A DNA stretch of 64,000 bases from Adenanthera pavonina (GCA_026686845.1 JAIVEN010000015.1:20999501-21063500), one strand, 5' to 3'; numbered from the stretch's first letter, positions 1-12,675 are shown. Notes: generated by a model from the letters alone, not told the origin. Made by a program: numbers and translations.

Positions 1-322
1 GGCCAAAATCATATATTTTTTTAACTAAAATCTACTTTATATCTAGAGTTTAGCACTAAGAGTATCTCTTGAACTATGATATTATTTTTTAAAAATTTAA
101 CAATAAAATGAAAAAAATTTTCATCCAATGTAAAATAGTTTTTCATTTTATGCCATTACTTTTTCTAAATTTTGAACTGAATATATAACAAAAAGTGAAT
201 GATTTGCTGCGAACTAACCAATAATAAAGACAAAAAGAACACGTGAAATATTATTTGGGAAATCCTTTCGGCGTGAGCGAATTTGGAATTTTTGGTTAAA
301 CAGTGGGCAGCGTCCATTGTAT

Positions 323-362
<40 letters not shown>
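323..362. repeat. compound (TA)n(TG)n microsatellite
   Basis: A run of TA dinucleotides passes directly into about 13 TG dinucleotides. It is a simple sequence repeat with no associated gene and is likely to vary in length between individuals. Confidence 0.9.
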
Positions 363-363
<1 letters not shown>

Positions 364-1839
364 GCTTAATGCATGTCGTTCCACGTGATTGAAGGAAGCA
401 AAGAAAAAAATTGAACCTACCATTTATAAGTTGAAGATTTTGCTCTTTTAATTATAATTATTCTGAATAATAATTGTTGCTTATATGAGTATCAATAAAA
501 ACATTTTTGATAGTATATATGAAATGATTTTACGATCTAGATTTTCATATACATGTCATTAGATATGATTTTATGCAACAAGTTCTTGAACTTTTAATTT
601 TTAATTTGATAATTTGCAATCACAAAAATCACAAAAATAACTGTAGATAATGGATACGATTAAAAATAGACGAAAAGCAACTTATATTCCTTCCCATTAT
701 AGATAAGCGCGCCTCATTATACCTTTCTACTATTATGAGATTGATAAAACATTTAGACTTTAAAAAAATAAAAAAAATAAGTAAAGTTTTATACATTGCT
801 AATTTTGTATTATCCTTTTTTTTCTTAATACTAACCAGTTTTCTGGTAAAAAAAAAAAGTATAGTACTAATCAATTTCCGAAAGTGACATTAGGTTTCGA
901 ACATGTGTTTATGACAATAAAAGGATGCAATTTCACCAACTTATATTGGATATCAAGAGCTTATCGGACGGATCAGCATTCAATATTATTCATGAACATG
1001 TTTTCACCAAAATGAATATGCCTTCAGCATATTTATATATATATATATATCCAATATATAACTGGGTCAAATTCTAGCATATTTTTATATTGCCGCGATA
1101 TAATTTATCATACTGGGAGAGAGAAAATCAAGTAATTAAGTCACCTATCAAAGTAAGGGAGACCACTTGAAGGGAAAAATAATTAAGTTCACCAATAAGT
1201 AGTGACTATAATAATAAAGTTCAAGTTCATATAAGTTGAAGAAAAGCATTTAACCATCCCCACGTAAGTTCCATTGTTGACTAAATTTCACTGTGCAAGT
1301 TATTTTTCCTACTATCAGCATCTTGTCATGTAAACTGTTCTGTTTATTTTTATTTTTATTCTTAAATATGTATCAAATATTCATTACATAAATATCAAAT
1401 AAATATTAAGGAAAATGGTGCCACGGTCTCATACCCTCATACTTTAATAACTTAATCTAACTAAAGCATTAAACTAAAACATTATATTGCATCAAATAAA
1501 CAACTCATTTTGCTAACAAAAATGTTATACAAAACTAAATAGTGCAAATTTTAAATTAAAACACATAATAAATTTACTAACAATAATATTAAAGAAGATG
1601 AGAGAAAGAAAAATACCAATATGAGATGAAGCTCTGTAGATAAAACTCCAAGCACTTGTAAGAAGTTAGAATTGATGAGAGAATGAAGATGACAATTATG
1701 GCAAGAAAACTCAGCAAATATTCTAAAAGAAGATGAAAACTAAGAGGAGTTGGAATGAGAGCAAAAGCGATAAAATGAAGAAGCTGCAATGCAACATGAA
1801 TATTTAAGTAAATGGCTTTTGTTTCTGTAGAATCACGGA

Positions 1840-1915
1840 GGGTCCATTATTTGTTCAAATAATTAGTGAAGTACATAGGGTCCATTATTTGTTCAAATAA
1901 TTACTGAAGTACATA
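1840..1915. repeat. 38-bp direct tandem duplication
   Basis: Two adjacent 38-bp copies, 1840-1877 and 1878-1915, both begin GGGTCCATTATTTG and end GAAGTACATA. They differ at a single base (ATTAGTGAAG against ATTACTGAAG). This is a recent local duplication with no sign of function. Confidence 0.9.
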
Positions 1916-2866
1916 TTAGATGTTGCATGCAAAGATTCTCTGCCTCTCTGCATGCAACGTCTATCATAAGTCACAAAATATTAAAAAAAAAAAGTTCACA
2001 TGTCTTTCAAGTGCTGTTCATGAGGTACCAAAAATTGAGAAAAAAAAAAAGAAACTTCAAATGTCTTTTACGGAACATCAATTATGAGAAACAAAAAGTT
2101 AAAAAAAAAATTGAAACGTCTTTCACTCAAAAGCACGCGTGTAAAATGAACATGGGAAAGGGGAATCTGAACTAGACAAAATTTGCAGGCTATAAAAAAA
2201 ATCTTGTCAAAAAAATATTATTCAAGAATCTAATCAGTATTGGAATCCTGACCAAATTATACGATACATACAGACCCGTGAATCAACATGGTTCATGCTT
2301 CATTTAGAAGAGGGGGTGTACTTGATTCCATCAATTAAAAAATTAAAAATAATAATAGTAAAATGAAGGGGAAATTCTATACTTTATTTTTAACAAAAAT
2401 AAAAACACACTATTTGATATTTAATATATTTATTTACAAAAAATTATCTCCTAATAATAAACTAGTTATAATTTTTATTATAAACTATTTTTTTCTTTTT
2501 ATTATAAAAATAATTTATTCTAATCATTATACAAACAAAATCATTATATTTTTATTACTCTTAATAAAAAAGATTTTACGTATATTAAAAAATATTTATT
2601 ATATTTTTAAATTAAAAAAAATAAAAATTTCAAATTTTACTTCTATTAATTTTACTCATTTCATTAAATATAACATAATTTATAATACTAATAATATAAT
2701 ATATAACATAATTTATAATATTAATAATATAATAAATAAGGAATAAAAATAATAAATTACTACATAGAAAGACAAAAATCGCGTGAGATAGATAGAAAGG
2801 CAATTTCTAAAAAAATTTAAAAAAAAAGAAATGTTGATTAAAATAAAATTTATTTATTAAAAAAAA

Positions 2867-3572
2867 TAAAAGCAAGTCGATTGGGTACCCAGTCGACTTG
2901 CTTTTGTTTTTTTTTTAAAAAATTAATTTTATTTTAATGATGTCTAACAAAATTTAAAAAAAAAAATAAAAAAAAATTTATTAAAATAAAATTTATTTAA
3001 AGCAAGTCGATTGGGTACCCAATGGACTTACTTTTGTTTTTTTTTTTAAAATTAATTTTATTTTAATGATGTCTAACAAAATTTAAAAAAAAAATAAAAA
3101 AAATTCATTAAAATAAAATTTATTTAAAGCAAGTCCATTGGGTACCCAATGGACTTGTTTTTGTTTTTTTTTTAAAAAATTAATTTTATTTTAATAATGT
3201 CTAACACAATTTTAAAAAAAATTTATTAAAATAAAATTTATTTAAAGCAAGTCGATTGGGTACCCAATCGACTTGCTTTTGTTTTTTTTTTAAAAATTAA
3301 TTTTATTTTAATAATGTCTAACAAAATTTAAAAAAAATAAATAAAATTTATTTAAAGCAAGTATTTTGTTTTTTTTTAAAATTAATTTTATTTTAATGAT
3401 GTCTAACAAAATTTTAAAAAAAATCAACTTGCTTTTTTTTTTAAAAAAAAAATTAATTTTATTTTAATGATGTCTAACAAAATTTAAAAAAAAAATAAAA
3501 AAAATTCATTAAAATAAAATTTATTTATTATTTATTAAAAAAAATAAAAGCAAGTCGATTGGGTACTTGCTT
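2867..3572. repeat. tandem array of 118-130 bp units, each with a KpnI-centred palindrome
   Basis: A roughly 120-bp unit is repeated about seven times. Each good unit has a palindrome centred on GGTACC (centres near 2886, 3016, 3143 and 3261), then a T-run, a TTAATTTTATTTTAAT block, GATGTCTAACAAAATTT and A-rich spacer. The unit at 3261 is perfect: TCGATTGGGTACCCAATCGA flanked by AAGCAAG and CTTGCTT. Units near 3355 and 3428 have lost the palindrome, and the last, near 3548, keeps a damaged one. Unit 3 has matched changes in both arms (AAGTCCATTGG / CCAATGGACTT). As DNA or RNA each good unit could fold into a hairpin of about 17 bp. There is no coding potential and the role is unknown. Confidence 0.85.
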
Positions 3573-4177
3573 TGTAATGGTAAAGAAAAAAAAGAAAAAA
3601 AAGAGAGAAATAACAGCTAATTACCTAGAATTAACAATATTTCTCATTTAGAACCTAATTTAAAAATTTTCATGTGATATAAACTAAATTTTCAATTGAG
3701 ATAAATTAACTCTTCAACTAAAACTAATGATTTGGAAATATTCTTTATTACATATATTGAAATATCTTTTTTTTTAAAAAAAATTACTCATTAGTAAGTC
3801 AATCGCCTACTGGACTTACTTTCTTTATTTAAAAAAATTGATTAACTAATGAATCCAATTTTTTTATTTTCTAAACTATTATTTTTTTCATAATTACAAA
3901 AATTATTAATTCTAATCATTATACACATTAAATTATTGTATTATTGTTACTTCATTTCTCTTATATTATATTATAAAGTAAGTGATGGATTTTTATCATA
4001 TTAAAAATAATCTATTATATTAAAAATCATTTATTATATTTCTAATTTTTTAAAATAAAATTCTGTAAATAAAATCTGTCTTATTATTGTAATGGAACGG
4101 AACAGACACATATATATATATATATATATCTATATATGTAAAAAAAAGTCTACTGAACAAAATTAAAAATAAAAAAT

Positions 4178-4276
4178 AAAAGCAAGTCGATTAATAATTA
4201 ATTGACTTGCTTGAGATATCCCACTATTCATTCATTCCTTAACAAGTCGATTAGCTACCAATCGACTTTCTTTTTT
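4178..4276. repeat. two isolated copies of the palindromic motif
   Basis: One copy pairs AAAGCAAGTCGATTAAT with ATTAATTGACTTGCTT around an AT centre. A second pairs AACAAGTCGATT with AATCGACTTTCTT around a GCTACC centre. Arms match those of the 2867-3572 array but the GGTACC centre is replaced, and there is no tandem unit around them. They look like dispersed or eroded members of the same family. Confidence 0.6.
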
Positions 4277-5724
4277 ATTTAAACGTACGTCGTGTATCCG
4301 TTGATCGATTTATTCGCAGCGCGTTCGTCAATTTTCTGATCATCGATTTGTATTAATATAGATTGATAAATTCTTTCTGACACAATATATATTGATAAAT
4401 AATTTATTTATTTATTATATTTGGCTCAAAAAACCGGTGAGTGTGTGCATGTGTATATAAATTAGGAATTAAAAGTTTTGAACTTCCAATCTTATTAGAT
4501 GATTTTTTCTAATCCTATAAGTCTATTAGGGAAAAACGAAAAAACTAAAAGTACTTTTTGTTTATAAATTTTTCTAAAAGCTCTTACGACCGAGGAGCGT
4601 GAAAATGAAATGTTGGTATAAAATTGTTACTTTTGGACAACTTTCATGGACATAGCTCATCATTTGCTTCCTAGTTGCTTCGAGACGATAGAATATGAAA
4701 GAGACACTTTTTTTTTTTGCAATGATAAAATAAGTTTATAAAAAAATAACTGTTTTTTGTTGTTGTAAGGAGACAGGAGATCTGATGATGGTTGGGGCAA
4801 CGAGATAAGAATGCAAAGATCCGAGTAGATAGTGAGTAGTTGTTGGGAAAAAGAGAATTCGTTTTGCAAGAAAACAACAGAAATGATATACATATACAAA
4901 CAATACAGCTCAGAGCATTATCCAAATCGTGCCGTCACTGTTGCCTCCACAGAATTGGACTGTTTTGACGAATGTGGAGCAGTTCCCATTATCGACATTT
5001 ATTAAATATTATAATATTAATTTTTTATTAATGTTGCTGCCATTTATTATTCTTCCTGACTTTACAATGTATTCACCCACGCTAATCAACTGAATAAATT
5101 AATTATTTGGCCAAAAATAAAAATATATATACATTTTGCTTGCATTTGCACTTATTATTCTGGGCTTTCCCTGAATGCATTCTTCATGCTCAAACTTAAA
5201 TCCTCTAATTATAGAGGTGGTAGTAAAATAAACTAACTAAATTATAAGTTGATAAGTACTCCAGCTTACCGTGCACAGTTAAAGTGGTTTAAAAAATCTC
5301 TTATCGTCCTCCCTTCCTCCGTCTCTGCCTAACTCTCTTCCCCTTTTTAAAGTGTTCTGATGAATTTATTAATCTGTAACAAATTTGAAAGACGTAATTC
5401 TTTCTTAGTTTCATTCTGTGATTTTCATCAAAGTGACGTACTTACATGTTTTCGTGAGCCTAGTTTTGTGATCAATGTTGCCGTACGTTCTTTTGCTGGA
5501 ATGTCGCCTTGATAACCTACGTGCTTACACAGCGAGTGGATTTCCTACACAGCAGGCCGTGAGGCGGAGCATACTCTTCGATAAAACGACACCGTATGGA
5601 ACAATTAGTGTTTGCCCCTAAAATGCATCCAAGGGTCCCTATCTGGTCCTCCATCTGTAGCTGTCATTTCCGTCGTTAATTCACCTCCTTAAGCTGTCGA
5701 ATATTCAACTGTCAAAGTAAGGAA

Positions 5725-5730
<6 letters not shown>

Positions 5731-5762
<32 letters not shown>
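5731..5762. repeat. (TA)n microsatellite
   Basis: An uninterrupted TA run follows GTGTG, just outside the left end of the LTR retrotransposon. Nothing else is visible in it. Confidence 0.9.
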
Positions 5763-5765
<3 letters not shown>

Positions 5766-5775
5766 GAATAGAAAT

Positions 5776-6501
5776 TGATGAAGACCATCCAAGGTATAAC
5801 CTACAAATCCAATAATAAAGATTCAATGCCCTCAAATGATCTATTACAACTTATTAGAGGTCCAATAATTCAAGATCAAACTAAGGCCATGAAAGAAATA
5901 TTATAAGGCTTGATTCAAAAATTACAGGGAGATGAAGTCATGTTTGAAGAACAAGAGGCTTCTAAGCTCATTATAGAAAAAATAATAATAATTCTGATTC
6001 AAGTCCAAATTTTAAGTGAGGTCCAATTCCCGAATTAAGGCCTAATAATAGAAAAGTTTACTTAATGGAACATTTTAATTGTTTTAGGGTAATTTTTTAG
6101 ATTTATTTTATTTTAATTTGATTTGATTTGATTTAAATTATTATTAGGATAATCTACTGATTTTCTATTTGTATTTGAAGGGATTAGTCCTAAACTTAAA
6201 CTTAAATTAATTTAGTTTGAACTATATTAGATAAAGTTTATTTTTATCTTATAGCTCTTGGAGTATTTATTGATCTTTATAGTGCTACTTTTTTTTTTAT
6301 AGATCAATAATATTCAGAATAAATTCAATTAATGAGTTTCAGCAAATCTCTTGTAGCTTTCCTCTTTAGAGTTCTTAAAATTCCCATATTCTATTAGGTT
6401 TCAGAGTTTGATTATCCATTTACTTTGGATTGGTGTTTACACTTTATAAACAACTCGATTTTTTGAGTTTTTAGAACATTAATCATAGAGGATCCACATC
6501 A
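5776..6501 (+). repeat. left (5') LTR
   Basis: It starts TGATGAAGACCATCC and ends CCACATCA, giving TG...CA ends. It aligns over its length with 12689-13481 (start TGATGGAGGCCATCC, end TACACATCA). At 726 bp it is about 67 bp shorter than its partner, partly because a block near 13270-13325 of the right LTR is missing here. Ends were set from the shared boundaries and the flanking primer site. Confidence 0.8.
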
Positions 6502-6503
6502 AT

Positions 6504-6515
6504 TTGTTTCAGAGC
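6504..6515 (+). other. primer-binding site (tRNA-iMet type)
   Basis: TTGTTTCAGAGC lies two bases after the LTR end. Plant LTR elements primed by initiator tRNA-Met usually carry TGGTATCAGAGC here. The CAGAGC core is kept with changes upstream, as expected in an old copy. Confidence 0.6.
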
Positions 6516-7428
6516 TTAAATTGAAGTTTAGAGATTGAGATTATTACAATTGTCCTATCATTCTAATCATCATCAACAAAAAAAAAATCATCCTCAATTA
6601 CTCATTCAGGCAAACACGCCCTTCTTGCTTCAAAATCCGGAGTCGTCCCAGGCGTCTCTCCTAAACCGGTAACACCGTTCCATTCCCATTCTTTTCCTTG
6701 TTCATCAAAAGTCGTGCGTCCTACTTTATTTTTCACTTTCCTTGCAATTCGTCTTTCTCTGTCCGCTGTCTTCCCTTCATCTTTTGAAATTGCAAAAATT
6801 GCTCTGAATACCCAAAAACTTGTGAAATTGTGTTTTGCACCGTTCTTTTCCAACTTTTATGATTTAAGTCACGTCATATGTTTTATTGATTGAATTAATT
6901 ACTTTCTAGAAATTATTGTTGGCTGAAAATTCTTTGGTGGCTTGGATAAAGAAAAAAAAAAGAAAAAGGTAAAAAAAGATGAAAGAAAATAAAATAAAAG
7001 CTAAGAACATAGAAAATTTGCAACTTTATTGATCTATACATCATTCTTGGCTTGATATTTATTTTTCTTGGTGGAAAAATTATTTCTAATCTTACTATCT
7101 TTTATCCTCTTAGTCATTAAGTTAGAGATTTACTTTAACTTGATTTCTAGTTTTGTCTTAGTTTCTTTAAACTCCAAAATCATATAGTAATTGCCACATA
7201 CACAAAATTTTCTTAATTGAATTTTCTTGCTTCTATTAAAAGCACTACATGATATTCGTGTGAATAGTAAAATGTAAGAGAGAGTATGAGCTCATTATTA
7301 GAAAAAGTCAAAAAGAGTGTAAATACAAGTGAATTTTATATAAGAACTAAGTAAAACACGTGAGAAGAGGAAGTGAGTTTGCTTTCACAAAAATAATTTT
7401 TTTTCTCTTTTCTTAATTTTTTTACAGA

Positions 7429-9050
7429 TTGGCAAATATGTCTGAAAGTGAAACAGAACGTAAACTAGATTTGAAAGTTACCCTTAAATCCTTATGTGAT
7501 CAATTCAAGCATATGAGAGCTGACATAGAAAACATGAGATCTGAAATTAGAGGCAAAAAGTCAAGATCTCGCCTCTTTGAAGATGATGAAGTTAATTTAG
7601 AACATGGTTCCTCCTTCAAATATAAATCCTCCTCCAAACAAAATAATGATTTAGACAACATCAAGTTGAAAATTCCTTCTTTCTAAGGAAGGTATGATCC
7701 TGATGCATATCCCGAATGGGAAAGAAAAGTGGAGATGATATTTGAATGTCATGAATATTCAGAAGAAAAGAAGGTGAAATTTGCAGCCGTTGAATTCATT
7801 GAATATGCAAGTGTCTGGTGAGATCAATTGTAGCGAAATAGAAGAAGATATGGTGAAGAGCCCGTTAACACATGGTGCGAGATGAAAACTCTTATGCAGA
7901 AGAGGTATATTCCTAACTATTATTTTCATAATGTACACATTAAAGTATAGACTCTTGAATAGGGATCGATGTCCGTTGATGAGTATTATAAAGAGATGGA
8001 GTTATTCATGATCCGAGTTGATGTACAAGAAGATATTGAGCAAACTATGGCTTGTTTTATTCATGGGTTAAGATTTGAAATTAGAGATAAAATTGAGCTT
8101 GAAAACTATGTTACCATGGAGGAATTACTCTACAAGGCAATTTATATTAAGAGGCAATTAAAGAATAAGAAGTCTAGCTCATCTACCTGCTAGAGAAATA
8201 ATCCTAGAACAAAGGAAGAGCCTTCAAAAGCCAAATCTGCTATGAAGTCCAGAGATGATTACAAAACCAAATTTGCTTCTTCAAAGAGTAACACTGACAC
8301 TTCCACGTAAGGTTGTTCATGGGCCGGGACGGGCCAGACATCACCTTACCCCAGTGTCCGGCCTGGAACACCCCCCGGGCCAAGAAAATTTGCCCGCGAC
8401 CCGGCACGGCCCGGCCGAATATGGCTCAATCTTCATAAAACCGAGACCAGGTCAATACTGGGCCGAGTTTTGGTCCGATAAAAAAATAAATAAATAATAA
8501 GTTAATTTAATTTTTTAATAAAAATATAACTAGTTTCATTTAAAATATATTCTTATAGGAAATAATATTGAGTTAAAAAGTAATATTTATTAAAATTATA
8601 AATACTTATAATTATACATTATTTATTTTATATAATATTAAGTTAAGAAATAAATTTAAAATAAAATTAAAAATTGGAATAATAAAATGTATCTATTATA
8701 ATTATAAAATTAATTTATTACATTAGGTATATGAAGGAAAAACAATTATATAAAATTATTCAATATTTTTAACAAATAAAGGAAAATGAGAAAATTTTAA
8801 AAAAATAATATATACCAGGCTAGGATGGCACAGGCCTGTGACTTGCCCGAGGCCCGACCCGACTCGATCCTCTTCCATTTCAAGTTTTTTTCTTTTTGTC
8901 CTGACCTGAAATAACCGGGTCACACCGAGCCAACCAGATCTCCGGGCCTATTGAACAACCTTACTTTCACGTCTTCTAAACTACAAGACACTTGCTGCTT
9001 CAAGTACCAAGGATTTGGACACATTACTACCCAATGTCCAAACAAGAAGA
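7429..9050 (+). pseudogene. gypsy gag remnant, split by a MITE
   Basis: The capsid-like protein is read in pieces. An N-terminal part (7429-7686) is Lys- and Glu-rich and ends at a TAA inside the IPSF-GRYDPDAYPEWE motif typical of gypsy gag. More stops follow near 7819 and 7831. A second piece (7969-8193, SVDEYYKEMELF...) is in the same frame. The MITE at 8308-8963 interrupts the basic region before the zinc knuckle. The knuckle (about 8993-9038, CFKYQGFGHITTQC) should be CX2CX4HX4C, but its second Cys is Tyr by a single-base change. No functional Gag can be made. The start is the ATG after the long untranslated leader. Confidence 0.8.
8308..8963. mobile_element. hAT-type MITE nested in gypsy gag
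   Basis: This 656-bp non-autonomous DNA transposon has terminal inverted repeats TAAGGTTGTTCA and TGAACAACCTTA, flanked by an imperfect 8-bp target duplication (CTTCCACG at 8300-8307, CTTTCACG at 8964-8971). Eight-base duplications and TA-rich short ends are hAT hallmarks. Both subterminal regions are GC-rich with GGGCCGGG/CCCGGCC-type motifs, while the centre is extremely AT-rich. There is no transposase. Removing it and one target copy brings the two gag halves together, so it is younger than the retrotransposon. Open frames across its GC-rich ends are not genes. Confidence 0.87.
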
Positions 9051-12000
9051 AAGTCTTACTACTTGATAGTGGAAATATGAAATATGCAAGCTCTAATGAT
9101 GATGAAGAAGAAGAAAATGATGGCCTCAAAACCCCTAATCTATCTGATGTCTCAGAAGATGAATATAATCATCCCATTAGCAGAGACATTTGTGTGACAA
9201 GACGAACTCTTAGGATTCAACCAAAAAAAGAGCATAATGATGAACAAAGGGAACTGCTCTTTCATTCTATGTGCTTTACACAAGATAAGGTATGCAGTAT
9301 AGTTATTGATGGTGGTAGTTATACTAATATGGCTAGTACCTTACTTATTGAAAAATTAAATTTACCTCTCATTAAGCATCCGAGGCCATATAAGTTGCAA
9401 TGGTTGATTGATTATGGTGAAGTTACAGTTTGTAAGCAAGTTCTTGTTACTTTCATTGTTGGGAAGTATATAAATAAGGTACTATGTGATGTTGCACCTA
9501 TGTTTGTTACTTGGTCGTCCATGACAGTATGATAGATATGTCAATCATGATGGGCGCAAGAACTTCTACTACTTCAAGTTCCATAGGAAGCAAGTTACAT
9601 TTAATTCTTTACCTCCTTTTGAAGTGTATAAGGACCAATTGACAATTCAGAATAAGTACAAATCAAAAGATCAAAATAAGAGAGAAAAAGGGAAGAGTGA
9701 GATGAAAAATTAGAAAAATTACAAAAAAATGAAAAAAGAGAGAAAAGTGAAAAAGCGTGAAAAAAGAGAGAAGAGAGTGAGAAAAATAACAAAATGACCT
9801 TGTTAGCACAAAAAAAGAGGTAAAAAGAGTATTGTGTGTGAGGTAAGAAATCTTTGTACTTATGTACAAGGATGTTTGTTTATCCACTAACCAACTTGAT
9901 TCCTTTATGCCTTTTAGTATTTCTTCTCTATTGCAGGAATTTGGAGATCTCTTTTTAGAAAAAATACCCGATGGCCTACCTCTCATAAGAGGTATAGAAC
10001 ATCACATTGATTTCATGCCTGGAGTTACCATTCCCAACCATCCAGCATATAGAGCACATCTAGAGGAAACAAAAGAAATTCAACGCCAAGTTGAAGAACT
10101 CATGAGAAAGGGATTCGTGAGAGAAAGTTTAAGTCCTTATGTAGTACCGGTGATTCTAGTACCCAAGAAAGATGCAAATGGCGAATGTGTGTAGATTGCA
10201 GAGACATCAACAAAGGAATGGAAAAATATCACTATCCTATTCCTAGGTTAGATGATATGTTAGATGAATTGCATGGTGCATTATTGTTTTCTAAAATTGA
10301 TCTTAGGAATAGATATCACCAAATTAGAATGAAAGAATGTGATGAATGGAAAACTGCTTTTAAAACTAAGTTTGGACTTTATGAATGATTAGTTATGCCT
10401 TTTAGTTTGACTAATGCTCTAAGAACCTTCATGTGTTTCATGAATCATATTTTCCATTCATTCATTGGAAATTTGTTGTAGTTTACTTTAATGATATCTT
10501 AATGTATAGTAAGAGTCTAGATGATCATATTATGCATTTGCGTGAAGTTCTTATTGTTCTTAGGAAAAATAGGCTCTTTGCAAATCTAGAAAAATGCTCC
10601 TTTTGCTTGGATTCGATTGTCTTCCTTGGTTTTGTTGTAGGAGCTCAAGGAATCCGAGTAAATGAAGATAAGGTGAAAGCAATCCGAGAGTGGCCAACCT
10701 CAAGGAATGCAAATGAGGTCAGAAGTTTTCACGACTTAACTAGTTTTTATCAAAGGTTTGTTAAGGATTTTTGTTCCACAGCTGCACCTCTCAATGATCT
10801 AGTTAAGAAGAATGTAACCTTTAGGTGGGGTGAGGTACATGAGAAAGCATTCAACACTTTGAAATACAAACTCACCAATGCACCACTTCTTGCACTTTCA
10901 GATTTTAATAAATTGTTTAAAATTGAATGTGATACATCTGGGATAGGAATAGAGGCTGTTCTTATGCAAGACAACAAATCCATAGCTTACTTTAGTGAGA
11001 AACTTAGTAGTCTAACTTTAAACTACTCTATCCATAAAAAAGAACTCTATGCATTGAAAAGAGTTTTAGAGACATGACAACACTATCTATGACCAAAAGA
11101 GTTAATCATTCACTCAGATCATGAGGGTTTAAAGTACTTGAAGTCACAAAGTAAGTTGAACAAGAAATATGCGCGATGGATAAAATTCATTGATATATTC
11201 CCATACATTCTTAAACATAAGTGTAACATTCTACCAAGTACAACCTCCAATCTTGACCAAATACTTCAAAAAAATAAGCATAACACAACCAAAATATCTC
11301 GCTTTTACCTTGCAAAACATTCGGGCAGCGAAAAAATACCCAAAAGACACCAGAACTGGGATGGGGCCAAGTTCGGGATAATGTAATGAGGGTTGTTACA
11401 ATAAGTAAGGTAAAGATAATGTTGTGGCTTATACACTTTCACAAAGGTATTCTCTTTTAACTTCTTTACATGCTAAATTGCTAGGTTTTGAATTGATTAA
11501 GGGATTATATGCTTCTAATTCAGATTTTGCAAAAAATTGGGAATCATGTAAAAACATAGGTTCCAAGATTTCTATAGATTTGATGGATTTCTCTTTAAGA
11601 AAGACAAGTTATGTATTTCTCATTGTTTTTTGCGTGAGTTACTTGTCAAAAAAACTCATGGTGGTGGGTGAATGGGACATTTTGGAATTCATAACACTAT
11701 AGAAATTTTGCATGAATACTTTTATTGGCTTTCTATGAAGCAAGATGTTGCTTTTATGTGTGATAGATGTGTTACTTGCAAGCATGCAAAATCTAGAGTT
11801 AATGCACATAGATTGTATATCTCTTTACCCGTTCCTGAACAACCTTGGAATGATATTTCATGGATTTTGTGTTGGGATTAAAACATTCTCACAGTGGTAA
11901 ATATAGTATTTTTGTTGTGGTTGATAGATTTAGCAAGATAGCGCACTTTATTGTATGTTCAAAAACTCATGATGTCATACATATTGCTTATTTGTTTTTC

Positions 12001-12675
12001 AAAGAAATGAGACTGCATGGTATTCCTAAAACAATTATGAGTGATAGAAATATTAAGTTTCTAAGTCATTTTTGGCGCACTTTATAGGGTAAATTAGGAA
12101 CTAAACTTTTGTTTTCCATGAAGTAGTAAATAGAACACTCACCACATTGTTGTGTACCATAATCCAGAAAAATTTGAAGAATTGGGAATTTTGTTTGCCT
12201 CACATAAAATTTGCATATAATAGGGCTTTGCATTCAACTACGTCATATTCCCTTTTTGAGATTGTGTATGGTTTCAACTCTATGACTCCTTAATATTCTG
12301 CATCGACCTTGTAATTAGAAAGCTAACCTTGATGGTAAGAGAAAAACTAAGTTTGTACAAGATCTCCATGCTAAGTAAAAACTAACATTGAAAAGAAGAA
12401 TGCAGAATATGTTAAACAAGCTAACAAGGGTCATAGAAAAGTTGTATTTGAACCAGGTAATTGAGTTTGGATACATCTAAGAAAGGAAAGATTTCCTGAA
12501 CAAAGGAAATCAAAACTGCAGCAACATGGAGATAGACCATTTCAAGTCTTGGAGCGAGTCAATGACAATGCTTATAAACTTGATCTGCCAGGCTCTTATG
12601 AGAATGTTAGTGCTACCTTTAATGTTGCAGATATCTCTTTATATGATACTATGGATTCAAGGGCAAATCATTTCC
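9051..12675 (+). pseudogene. gypsy pol remnant (PR-RT-RNase H-IN)
   Basis: Domains appear in gypsy order. Protease: VIDGGSYTNMAS near 9302. RT starts near 9990 (HHIDFMPGVTIPNHPAYR), with VPKKDANGE, a frame break near 10190, LDDMLDELHGALLFSKIDL, a TGG-to-TGA stop at 10386, and the active-site box YFND at 10484-10495 where YFDD is expected. RNase H: KIECDTSGIGIEAVL near 10920. Integrase: GHFGIHNTIEILHEYFYW with CDRCVTCKHAK near 11675-11800, then the core (VVVDRFSKIAHF, MSDRNIKFLSHFW). The stretch with the third catalytic acidic residue is damaged near 12100-12140. The tail near 12540 (PFQVLERVNDNAYKLDLP) is a GPY/F-type C-terminus. Multiple stops and frameshifts make it non-functional. Confidence 0.85.

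Larger units (their letters stand above)
1..2866. other. AT-rich intergenic DNA, no supported gene
   Basis: I see no gene here. Open frames are short, very rich in Lys, Ile, Asn and Phe as expected of AT-rich DNA, and match no family I know. The stretch holds a TA/TG microsatellite near 323-362 and a 38-bp tandem duplication at 1840-1915, both listed separately. Confidence 0.6.
3573..5775. other. AT-rich intergenic DNA with outlying palindrome copies
   Basis: No gene is supported. Diverged relatives of the upstream palindrome recur near 3796-3832 and at 4178-4276. There are TA microsatellites near 4110-4130 and at 5731-5762. The stretch ends at the left LTR of the retrotransposon. Confidence 0.55.

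Noticed and set aside
2363..2746. 127-codon open frame on the plus strand
   Set aside because: Composition is almost wholly Ile, Asn, Lys, Tyr and Phe, as expected from AT-rich DNA; it ends in an INNIIYNI-type repeat and has no known motif.
2867..3572. Regular palindromic repeats that could suggest a CRISPR array
   Set aside because: Spacers are themselves conserved AT-rich repeats, unit length is about 120 bp, no cas genes are present and the DNA is plant nuclear.
8255..8497. Open frame with Pro/Gly/Arg-rich product, and its minus-strand neighbour at 8920-9129
   Set aside because: Both run across the GC-rich ends of the hAT-type MITE and join it to gag sequence; they are by-products of the insertion.
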